Below are positions 1 to 7,423 of a stretch of 64,000 nucleotides of DNA, piece by piece. The notes beneath the pieces are model-generated. The model had not been told where the DNA came from, did no database searches, and saw nothing but the letters and a program-made list of their open reading frames with translations. The stretch is from contig DASVCL010000066.1 of NCBI GenBank assembly GCA_036381615.1, positions 1 through 64,000 of the forward strand. Direction: 5' to 3'. This stretch comes from CALANV01 sp036381615. Lineage in GTDB: Bacteria; Pseudomonadota; Alphaproteobacteria; CACIAM-22H2. Made by a program: the position numbers and the translations under genes. How positions within the stretch are numbered: position 1 is the stretch's first letter; each line of letters begins with the position of its first letter.

Positions 1-326
1 GATGCCGGATAGCGGCGGTAGACGGACGGGTAGAGGCGAGGGGCAGGCGTCAGCGCGATCGACAGGTTTCAAATCCCGAACGGACCACTTGTGACGACGC
101 CGGCCGGCTGGCACGTAGCGGATGTGTCTGTTGTTAGGGGCCAAGGGGACTGTCATAGGCAACCTAACACGCACGCCGTGTATCCGAAAAATCGCTCCAT
201 GGCACTGCGACAACAGTGCTCTTCGTGACAACAATGCCCTTCGTGTCGGCCGGATGACGGCGTCGACGGGCGCTAGCATGTGCGCTGGTGCGAAGAATCG
301 GGCGCGGTATTCGCCCGGCCAGCGGG
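1..326. other. No convincing gene
   Basis: Only short overlapping reading frames with low-complexity, basic translations are present on both strands. No RNA gene or repeat was recognised. It lies inside what is probably the right part of an integrated island whose left end is outside the window. Confidence 0.5.
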
Positions 327-668
327 TCACGAGTGTGCCGCGTGCTGCCCAATGTGCAGAGCGCGCCAATAGGGTTCGAAATTCGCCTCCAATATAACAA
401 ACAGCCCCCCAAATTTAGGAGGGCGCGGTCGACGTGCCCAAAACGAACCTGCGGTCAGCACAGCGAAGACAACGTAAAGCGCCGCGTTGACTTTTTTCTT
501 CAGGAACATGCCTGACATCGTGGCCAGTAACAGAATGTCTATGGCGGCAGTAGAAACTGCGAGGATCGCCTCGAGCGTACCGGCATCGTTACCCCATTGG
601 ATGCGGGAAAAGGCTTGCCGGTGCTGGTGTTTTGCTGGTGTTTTGTTGGCCTTCCGCTCACCTTCCAC
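327..668 (-). CDS. Possible small membrane protein (hypothetical)
   Basis: A 113-residue frame opening with GTG. Its middle reads as two hydrophobic stretches (about residues 30-53 and 60-75) separated by a short KKK turn, a typical small membrane hairpin; the C-terminal 35 residues are polar. No family is recognised and no clear Shine-Dalgarno sequence precedes the start. A later ATG just before the KKK turn would remove the first span. Overlapping frames on the other strand look random. It could equally be a chance frame, so this is a weak call. Confidence 0.28.
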   Translation of the reverse strand: MEGERKANKTPAKHQHRQAFSRIQWGNDAGTLEAILAVSTAAIDILLLATMSGMFLKKKVNAALYVVFAVLTAGSFWARRPRPPKFGGLFVILEANFEPYWRALHIGQHAAHS

Positions 669-1340
669 GAATCTTCCGCTAACCGATCAGCGTGAAGAAG
701 CGGTAGCGTGCGCCACCCAAACTTGGTGACGGCCTCGTTCGTCAGGTCGGCATCATTGGGCCCATAATTGCGACTCACCGACAAGCAAGATCCAGGGGCC
801 GAAGCCGGCGCCGGCCGCGTGGTTGCCGCCGCGCCACGGATGAAATGGCGGGCGTCCGCCCTCAAAACTGGCCGGACTGGCGCCAGGGCCGGTCGCAAGT
901 GGTCGGGCTGAACTGGTGGGCCTCACGCGCGCCGGGACGATTCGTATTGCGCCGCGCCGTCGAATGTACCGGTTGCGGCCGCCGCATTGGGGGCGAAGTT
1001 CATGAAAAACCTGGAAATTTTGGGCGCGCCGCGTGCTGGGTTCCTTCGCGTTACAAGAGTATCTATTTTCCTGTAATATACTGTAGGTTTAGTACCGGCG
1101 AGGAAGGGGCAACCGAGCGACTCGAACGCGGCCGAGGGCGACGGCTGACCTTGCAGCGGTAGTGATATGCCGTCGACGTCGGCGGTGGCGTCGCCGCAGG
1201 CGTCACTCCGCCAGCCCCCAGCCCGCGTACAACCTTGAAGCGACCAGCGTCACCGCGCCTGCCCTCAGTCATCGGGCACGGATCGGGCAACTTTGGCTTA
1301 AACAACGGCATCACAGCCAGGGGCTCAGAGAGAAACGACC
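669..1340. other. Intergenic, leader of the motor-like operon
   Basis: No supported gene. GC content is locally lower than in the rest of the window, with an AT-rich stretch near 1050-1090 (for example around TTTTCCTGTAATATACTG) that would suit a promoter for the operon starting at 1341. No exact promoter is claimed. Confidence 0.4.
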
Positions 1341-3875
1341 ATGCAGGCATTTCTGGAAGAATTGGCGTCGATAAGTCCGCTACTGCCTGTCCTGGCCCGG
1401 CTGATCATCGTCGTTGTTGCGATTCTACTCGCTTGGGTCGTCATTTCGGTCCCTGCCTATTGGCTCGCCCGGGTGGCGACCGCGCCGTTGCTTCAGCTCG
1501 CCGCGACTCTTGCCCGTGTGCGGGTCCAGGTGATGGAGCTGGTGCGATGGGCTTTCGTCGCGCGAACGAAGCCCGTCGAACAATTCGTTGCCGTCCACTC
1601 GCAAATCATCGCGTTCTTCGACGAGAACGCGGGCGTTGTGCGGGAGATCGCCGCGGCCCGGGCGGCCGCCGAGGCGATTCCAACGAAATCGGCAGCGCTG
1701 GAGAAGCGTATCGGGGACGCTCGGGAGGCGGTGAAGGACGGACTCGTGGCGGTGCAGCGCCTCCGGCTGCCCGACCCGGTCGAGCCGCCGTCCCATACCC
1801 AATACAGCATGATCCAGGTAGCCCGAAACGACGCGTGGCTCCGGGCAGTCGCGTTCGGGCTGTTCGCGCTCCTGCTGGTCGGCATCAACACCTTGATGCT
1901 AAAAGAATTCTTCGCGAGTCTCGTGCCGCCCGTGAAAATCCTCGGGGTGCCACTTCCGCTCGTCGCCGCGTTTCTTTTTTCGATCGTCGAGCTGATTTTC
2001 GGCGCGTGCTTTGCGTTCGTTGACGAGCGATCGACCGGCGCGTACGTCGCGCGCCTGATCTTGAGCCTCGCGATCGGCGCACTCGCTGTGCTTGAGGGCG
2101 GCTTCTATGCCCGCTTCGGCACCGAGCTCGAATTCGATCCGTTTTCCGCATTCTGGGCGCCCGACAAGGCGCCCCTGTGGACGCGAACCTGGTTCGGCGT
2201 CTTTGGCCCGCTCGTCGTCCTCGGCATGGCGTTCTGCGGCCATATGCTGTTCGTTGCGTTCCGCGAACTCTTCCGCGACAGCGTCGTGCGGCAGTACCGA
2301 CGCTTCCTCGATCTCCGCACCCGGCACGCTGACCAGATCCAGAAAATGTTGGAGGCGGCTCAGGACCGGACGAGCGACCTTGCCGCCGCCCTGAAGGATC
2401 TCAATACCGAGTACGGTGCTGCCGAGAAAGCCCTTCCAAAGGTCGCGGACGAACTCGCCAAGGCACGCGCGCAATTGGAGGCAGCACTGAGCCGGGCCCA
2501 GGAGATTCGGCTCGAGCCGTTCAAAGAGGTCGGCCGGGCCGAGATGCTTCGGACGTTCTTGGGCTGCCTCTTCCAGGCGGGTTCTACCGGCATTGCATAT
2601 GTCGTCATCGCGCTCGCCTTCGGTGTGTTTGGGTTCAACGCTCCCGTTACCATCGGGGGCGTTCTCCTGCCCGGTGTTGCGATCGCAATCGGCGAGCTGG
2701 TTTTGACGCTCGGCGCGGGCTATGCCGCGAGCCGGACGACGGTCGCCACATGCGACGGCGACAGTGCGCCTACGCCGGTATCGAGCGGTGTGGGTATCCG
2801 ACGCCTCGCCGCCTACGCGGTCGCGGTCGCCGTCATTGTGGCGAATGCCGTCGTGCTGCTTCACGAGGCAACGGTCGTCGGCGCGATGTGGTTCGCGCTC
2901 ACATGCGCGGCGAATTTCTGGTTGTTCGTCGTGGGGGGCCGACTCGGCCTCGCACTCGCGGCCACGTGGGCCTTTGGTCAGGTTCTCGGCATCGCTGCCG
3001 CTTGCACGGCCCTCTACGTCGCCGCCGGTACCCTGGTTGCGGCAACGGCGGTGATCCATGTGCTTCTGACGATGCTCAGGATCCTGGCCTATCCATTCAA
3101 AGTGCTGTTCGGCCGCGATGCCAGTGTTGCCGAAAGCCGCTGGACGCCGGGGCGGGCACTCGGTGTTTTTCTGATGGGAATGCTGGCCGTTTTGTCGGGC
3201 AGCGGATCGGCGCGGGCGCAGCCAATACTGCCGGAGCCGCAATCCAGCGTTACGGTCCTCGTCGATCTCTCTTCGACGTGGCTCAAGCCGGAAAGCCGGC
3301 GCGTGAACGAGCGCGTCCTAACCGCCGTGGGCGAGGCGATGGCCGCCATCGTCGCGGAGGTCGACCCGCCGATCGTCATACGCTACCTGCCCATTGGCGA
3401 CCTTAGCCTGGCCAGGGAGCCGATGTGCGAGGTGGTCTTTACGCCGAGATTGATTAGCGGACCTCAGCGCGGGAAGGAGATCGCCAACATTAAGGCGCTT
3501 CGCGAGTACCTCAACGGCGCGTGCCTGCAATTCATCCTAAGTCGTAAACAGCAGTCTTTCACCGACATCACCGGCGCGCTCAACAGTGTCGCTAGAGCGA
3601 TCGAAGAGCAGGGCGGGCCGTTCAAGGCCGTTATCGTATTGTCCGATCTGAAGGAGGAGCCCCGCCCCAATCAGCGTCACCCGAAGCTCCGCCTCCAGGG
3701 GGGGCGGGTGCTTCTCCTGTACAGGGTACTCGACGAGGATCGCATCGATACGGCCAGTCTCGATGCGCGAATCGAGCATTGGAAAGCCACGTTGGCGGAC
3801 GCCGGATCGAGCGTGAAGGCGATCAATGACATTGTCGCTGAGCCTGCCCAAATCGCGCGGGTACTGACGCAATGA
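1341..3875 (+). CDS. Polytopic membrane protein with C-terminal VWA-like domain (first gene of motor-like operon)
   Basis: 844 residues, unrecognised as a named family. Predicted spans lie near residues 14-38, 168-186, 202-226, 236-254, 284-306, 416-433, 438-460, 488-508, 515-533 and 537-578. A charged, helical, probably coiled-coil segment (about 312-395) sits between the two membrane blocks. A last hydrophobic segment (606-626) ends in an ARAQP cleavage-like site and leads into a soluble domain. That domain carries a MIDAS-like set: D642-L-S644-S-T646, T741-D742 and D769 in VIVLSDLK, as in von Willebrand A folds, so a metal-dependent ligand-binding module on the outer face is inferred. Its stop overlaps the next start by ATGA, implying translational coupling. 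Channel, scaffold or sensor roles are all open. Confidence 0.8.
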   Translation: MQAFLEELASISPLLPVLARLIIVVVAILLAWVVISVPAYWLARVATAPLLQLAATLARVRVQVMELVRWAFVARTKPVEQFVAVHSQIIAFFDENAGVVREIAAARAAAEAIPTKSAALEKRIGDAREAVKDGLVAVQRLRLPDPVEPPSHTQYSMIQVARNDAWLRAVAFGLFALLLVGINTLMLKEFFASLVPPVKILGVPLPLVAAFLFSIVELIFGACFAFVDERSTGAYVARLILSLAIGALAVLEGGFYARFGTELEFDPFSAFWAPDKAPLWTRTWFGVFGPLVVLGMAFCGHMLFVAFRELFRDSVVRQYRRFLDLRTRHADQIQKMLEAAQDRTSDLAAALKDLNTEYGAAEKALPKVADELAKARAQLEAALSRAQEIRLEPFKEVGRAEMLRTFLGCLFQAGSTGIAYVVIALAFGVFGFNAPVTIGGVLLPGVAIAIGELVLTLGAGYAASRTTVATCDGDSAPTPVSSGVGIRRLAAYAVAVAVIVANAVVLLHEATVVGAMWFALTCAANFWLFVVGGRLGLALAATWAFGQVLGIAAACTALYVAAGTLVAATAVIHVLLTMLRILAYPFKVLFGRDASVAESRWTPGRALGVFLMGMLAVLSGSGSARAQPILPEPQSSVTVLVDLSSTWLKPESRRVNERVLTAVGEAMAAIVAEVDPPIVIRYLPIGDLSLAREPMCEVVFTPRLISGPQRGKEIANIKALREYLNGACLQFILSRKQQSFTDITGALNSVARAIEEQGGPFKAVIVLSDLKEEPRPNQRHPKLRLQGGRVLLLYRVLDEDRIDTASLDARIEHWKATLADAGSSVKAINDIVAEPAQIARVLTQ

Positions 3876-5236
3876 ACGACGTGCCAGCTCTCACCGCGAA
3901 AACGCCCCGTCGCCGCCGGAAGACGGGCTCTAACGACGCGCCGACGTCGAGCAACGGTCGCGTCTCGAACAGTAGCGTCCCGTCGGCCGAACCCGCCGGG
4001 CCGAACGCGCCCGCGGACGAGGTGGTCATCCTCGGCGCCAAGCCGCCGGCCGAGGCGCCAACAGATGCGCCGGCGCTGGGCGCCCTCCACGGCGGGCTAA
4101 AGGCGCCACTCACGATGGCTTTCCTCGTCACGCTCGTCGTCGGACTCGCGGCCGAGGCGGCAGGCAGCACGGTCGTTGCCGCTTTGGCGATGATTGCGTA
4201 CTTCCTCTACGGGCTCACCCGCGCAAAAAGCGAGCGAAACACGGAGCGCTTTGCCGACAGCCTCTATTACCTCGGATTCATTTTCACGCTGGGTGCCCTG
4301 TTCCTGGCCATGTCGCCCTGGTTTCAGGAATCGGGGCAGATCACGAGCCAGAACATCATCCAGAAGTTCGGTATCGCCATTCTGACCACGTTTATCGGGA
4401 TGTCGCTCCGGATCATCCTGCTTCAGTTGCGTCAGACGGTTAGCGACCAGGAGGAGGAAGCGCGCGAGTCGATTGCGCGCTACGTGACGGACCTGAATGT
4501 CGAGGTCTCGAGGACGCTCACGGAGATCCGCGAATTCCGGAAGGCAGCGGTCAAGAGCGTAACCGATGCCGCGGGAGACCTTGCTCGGCAGATGCAACAG
4601 ATCAGCGCTTCCTCGGAGAAGGCGGTCAGCAGCGCGAATGATGCAATTCTGCGTAGCGTGGATCAGGTCACGGGGCGGCTCGAACAGGCCGTGGGCGAGG
4701 TGGTGCGTCGCCTGGGCGAAATCGACGTCCCGACCGACGTGTTTGCGATACGTATCCAGGAGTCGGCCGATGCCCTTGCTCACGACATCGCCAACTTGCG
4801 GAACTCGTTGAACGACAGTGCCGGTTCGTTCGCCAGCACGCTCGCGGACAGCTCCTCGACGATGGTCCGCATCAAAAACGAGATCGATGGCCTGCAGCGG
4901 GTCATCGCATCCGCAAGCCAGAGTGTTTCGCAGATCGCGACGGCCGCCGCGGAAAGCATGGCAAACAACCAGCGCTTCGCCCAGACGGCGTCTGAAGCGG
5001 CCGAGGCCATGCAGCGGTTCCGCGAAGAGGCGAGGACGCTCGCCCAGGCATTGCAAGATCTCAACCAACGTTTGGAGGTCCGTGCCGAGGCGCACCAGGC
5101 CGAGCTCGAGCGCGTGGCGGCCAGTGTCCGCGCCGCCGTCGATGAGGTCCGCTCGAACTCGGAGGCGTTCTCGACGACGCTTGTCACAAGCGCGAACGCC
5201 CTGCGCGACGCGATCCGGGAGGTGCGGGAGCGATGA
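3872..5236 (+). CDS. MotA/TolQ/ExbB/ZorA-like channel protein with long coiled-coil tail
   Basis: 454 residues. The first 75 are Pro/Ala/Ser-rich and disordered. Membrane helices lie near 80-97, 100-116, 130-148 and 163-185; the last contains FGIAILTTFIGMSLRIIL, which matches the small-residue/Thr pattern of the third helix of MotA/TolQ/ExbB ion channels. Residues 190-454 form an almost continuous Ala/Glu/Arg/Gln-rich helical tail, predicted coiled coil, projecting into the cytoplasm. That plan (few spans plus a long tail) resembles ZorA of the Zorya defence system and differs from TolQ/ExbB, which lack the tail. It overlaps the genes on both sides by ATGA and should be the stator subunit for the 5233 product. 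Function inferred from architecture only. Confidence 0.8.
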   Translation: MNDVPALTAKTPRRRRKTGSNDAPTSSNGRVSNSSVPSAEPAGPNAPADEVVILGAKPPAEAPTDAPALGALHGGLKAPLTMAFLVTLVVGLAAEAAGSTVVAALAMIAYFLYGLTRAKSERNTERFADSLYYLGFIFTLGALFLAMSPWFQESGQITSQNIIQKFGIAILTTFIGMSLRIILLQLRQTVSDQEEEARESIARYVTDLNVEVSRTLTEIREFRKAAVKSVTDAAGDLARQMQQISASSEKAVSSANDAILRSVDQVTGRLEQAVGEVVRRLGEIDVPTDVFAIRIQESADALAHDIANLRNSLNDSAGSFASTLADSSSTMVRIKNEIDGLQRVIASASQSVSQIATAAAESMANNQRFAQTASEAAEAMQRFREEARTLAQALQDLNQRLEVRAEAHQAELERVAASVRAAVDEVRSNSEAFSTTLVTSANALRDAIREVRER

Positions 5237-6018
5237 GCGCGTGGGGCGAGAACGGCCGTATCCGTCGTCAGCAAGTCGTCAATCTCAGCATCACGGAGTT
5301 GATGCTGCTGCTCGTTTTCATGGCCGTAACCTATACGTTCCTCGCGCGATCGGAAGATCTGCGCGAGGTTCCCCAGATTCAGAAGGAGCTCGAGGAGGCA
5401 AAGGCGTACAGCAAGCGCCTTGAGGAACGTATCGCCAGCTTGGAACAGCAGCTGGCGCAGGCCATCGCTGAGCGCGATCGAGCAAAGGCGCAGGCCGAGG
5501 AATTCAGGCGAACACTGGAACGGCTCCTGCCGGCAGCGCAGCCTCCGCGCCCCAATCCGGAGCCGATGGTCGTGATCACGGAGGCCCGTCTCAATGAGAT
5601 GCAGGCGAAGACCGCCAGTCTTGAGAAGATTGCGAAGGAGCTCCAGGCCGAGAATGCGGCGTTGCGTCAACGGCTCGGCGGCAAGGCACCCGGCCTGCCA
5701 CGTTGCATCGTGACGAGCAGGTACCTGCTGGAGATCATACTGCTTCCGGACGGTACGTTTTCGGGCACGCCGGCGTGGGATGCGAGCGCGGCGCCGATTG
5801 CTTCTACGCTTCCTGGCATCGAGCGTCTGGCGTCGGGCCGGCCGCTGAGTGCGCGGGAGTTCCGCGACGCCGCCGGTGAGCTCAATGGTTGGGCCGATGC
5901 TCAGGAGCAGCCATGCCGGTTCGCGGTCCTGGCACGCCGGGAGACGACGGACATCAACCTGTTCGAGAGCCAACTGAGCACGATCGAGGCCTTCTTTTAT
6001 GTGAAGCGGGCCAAATGA
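5233..6018 (+). CDS. MotB/ExbD/ZorB-like single-span partner without an OmpA-type domain
   Basis: 261 residues. A short cytoplasmic N-terminus is followed by one transmembrane helix (about 18-38) starting LSITELMLLLVFMAV. Glu22 sits where MotB, TolR and ExbD have their essential Asp, so it is the candidate proton carrier. Residues 42-105 and 125-155 are heptad-like coiled coils. Residues 155-261 form a globular C-terminal domain with two cysteines that I do not recognise; it is not the OmpA/peptidoglycan-binding domain of MotB. A Shine-Dalgarno-like GGGAGCG precedes the ATG, which overlaps the upstream stop. Pairs with the product of 3872-5236 by gene order and topology. Confidence 0.78.
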   Translation: MSAWGENGRIRRQQVVNLSITELMLLLVFMAVTYTFLARSEDLREVPQIQKELEEAKAYSKRLEERIASLEQQLAQAIAERDRAKAQAEEFRRTLERLLPAAQPPRPNPEPMVVITEARLNEMQAKTASLEKIAKELQAENAALRQRLGGKAPGLPRCIVTSRYLLEIILLPDGTFSGTPAWDASAAPIASTLPGIERLASGRPLSAREFRDAAGELNGWADAQEQPCRFAVLARRETTDINLFESQLSTIEAFFYVKRAK

Positions 6019-6188
6019 CGCCCGATCTGGAAGAGGCGTTACATGCCCTGCGGCTTGACGCGGAGGCACTCGCCGAAACCATCCGCAGTAAGCGTGGTCA
6101 ACCGCAGGCGCCCTCCGCTACTGATGATCGGTATAGCGTCCGAGCATGGCTCCTGGCGCCTTTTCGTTGGATCAGTGGCCGCTCTTGA
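6015..6188 (+). CDS. 57-residue protein, fourth gene of the motor-like operon
   Basis: The ATG overlaps the stop of the MotB-like gene (ATGA), the same spacing as the two junctions upstream, which is the main reason to call it. The product starts MTPDLEEALHALRLDAEALA, an acidic amphipathic helix, and ends in a short aromatic, basic segment (RAWLLAPFRWISGRS) that could associate with the membrane. No family recognised. It may be a small regulatory or adaptor subunit. Confidence 0.6.
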   Translation: MTPDLEEALHALRLDAEALAETIRSKRGQPQAPSATDDRYSVRAWLLAPFRWISGRS

Positions 6189-6284
6189 AGCCACGGATTG
6201 GATGGTGCGGTCCGGGCGGTTAACCCGCCAGCGGCGCGCGCAACTGTCATTTGCGATGCGGCTTGGCGTGCGGAGTTTTGCCTA

Positions 6285-7013
6285 ATGAGCGTTGATGCAA
6301 GCGAGATTGACCGCCGGCGCCGAAACGTTGTCGGCCTAACCCTGAGGAAATGGCTGTTCGTCGTGCTCCAGCTGGTCGCGTCCACCGCGTCCCTCGCCTC
6401 GGAGGCGGTCGTGGGCATTGCGACGGTTGTCGACGGCGATACGATCGAGATTCACGGAACGCGGATCCGCCTGCACGGCGTCGATGCCCCCGAAAGCGCC
6501 CAGCTCTGCCGGCGGCCGGATGGGGTGAGCTGGCGGTGTGGCCAACAAGCGGCTCTCGCGCTGCAGGAACATTTGGGCCGGCGCACCGTCACCTGCGTGC
6601 GGCGGGATACCGATCGCTACGGTCGTGTCGTCGGCCAGTGCACCGTTGGTGGTGCCGACCTCAATGCGTGGCTTGTCGCGAACGGCTGGGCGGTCGCCTA
6701 TCGTCGCTACGCCACCGATTACGTCGACGAGGAGCAGGAGGCCCGGCGCGCCGGCATCGGCATCTGGTCGGGCGCGTTCGTGATGCCGTGGGACTGGCGA
6801 CGGGGCGAGCGCCTCGAGACGGAGGCCGCCGCGGCGGCATCGGCGGATGGCTGCCGTATCAAGGGCAATATCAACCGCCGTGGCGAGCGCATCTATCATG
6901 TGCCGGGCGGGCGCTACTATGACCGCACGCGGGTCGACGAGAGCCAGGGGGAGCGCTGGTTCTGCAGCGAGGCGGAGGCGCGTGCTGCGGGATGGCGTCG
7001 GTCTTTGCAATAG
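6285..7013 (+). CDS. Exported staphylococcal-nuclease-like endonuclease
   Basis: 242 residues from the ATG at 6285; an in-frame start 87 bases upstream gives an implausible leader. Residues 20-40 form a signal peptide or anchor after a basic N-terminus. The SNase fold follows, with VVDGDTIEI (D50, D52), RIRLHGVDAPE (R62, E70) and DRYGR (R114), which correspond to the Ca-binding, Arg35, Glu43 and Arg87 catalytic positions of micrococcal nuclease, so an active phosphodiesterase is expected. A C-terminal module (about 195-240) with paired cysteines (GCRIKGNI, WFCSEAEA) is common in exported SNase-like proteins. It sits 96 bases behind the motor-like operon on the same strand and inside the same island; co-function is possible but unproven. 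Confidence 0.88.
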   Translation: MSVDASEIDRRRRNVVGLTLRKWLFVVLQLVASTASLASEAVVGIATVVDGDTIEIHGTRIRLHGVDAPESAQLCRRPDGVSWRCGQQAALALQEHLGRRTVTCVRRDTDRYGRVVGQCTVGGADLNAWLVANGWAVAYRRYATDYVDEEQEARRAGIGIWSGAFVMPWDWRRGERLETEAAAAASADGCRIKGNINRRGERIYHVPGGRYYDRTRVDESQGERWFCSEAEARAAGWRRSLQ

Positions 7014-7373
7014 GCCGGGGCAGCCGCACAAGAAATGCACATGTTCTGCCGCCTCGTTGTGGGGCTGACGGTCGAACGCGTGGACCCGTGGGCGCCGGCG
7101 GCCGAGAATCGGGTGCTGGGTGCGGTCGCCGACGGGTGCAGCGGCTTCGGTTTCATCGATAGGCAACGGGCCGGGCGCGGCGACGCTCGGGGCGGTCCTT
7201 AAAAGTCGTAGCCCGCGCGTCCTTGAAGCCTAGCCGCATGCGCTCGGTCAGAGGGCACGCGACCAGGGCGCCCGCGGCGCGCCAGTGGCGCGCAGTTCCT
7301 GTCGTGTTCTGTCGATTCCAGTCGGAATCTGCTTGGTCATAATCAGTAAAATCAATTACTTACGCGGCTTGAC

Positions 7374-7423
7374 CTTCCTTGACATGGTAGGGGTCACAGG
7401 TTCAATCCCTGTCGCGCCCACCA
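7374..7423 (+). tRNA. 3' fragment of tRNA-Val(GAC): attachment-site remnant
   Basis: The segment contains anticodon loop TTGACAT (7379-7385), the 3' anticodon strand GGTAG, a five-base variable loop, a perfect T arm (ACAGG-TTCAATC-CCTGT, 7396-7412), acceptor strand CGCGCCC, discriminator A and an encoded CCA (7421-7423). The 5' half (acceptor, D arm) is missing; the 5' anticodon strand pairs with one mismatch, so homology breaks at about 7374-7377. An isolated 3' tRNA end is the direct-repeat scar left by integrase-mediated insertion. Its orientation puts the inserted island on the left. It cannot be a working tRNA. Confidence 0.85.

Noticed and set aside
1235..3242. Long overlapping frames on both strands across the first operon gene (for example 447 residues on the minus strand)
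   Set aside because: Arg/Gln/His-rich shadow translations typical of high-GC DNA; the 844-residue frame has membrane helices, a MIDAS motif and coupled neighbours.
1341..6188. Flagellar motAB or tol/exb operon
   Set aside because: No OmpA domain in the MotB-like protein, no TolA/TonB/flagellar neighbours, and the large VWA membrane protein does not belong to those systems.
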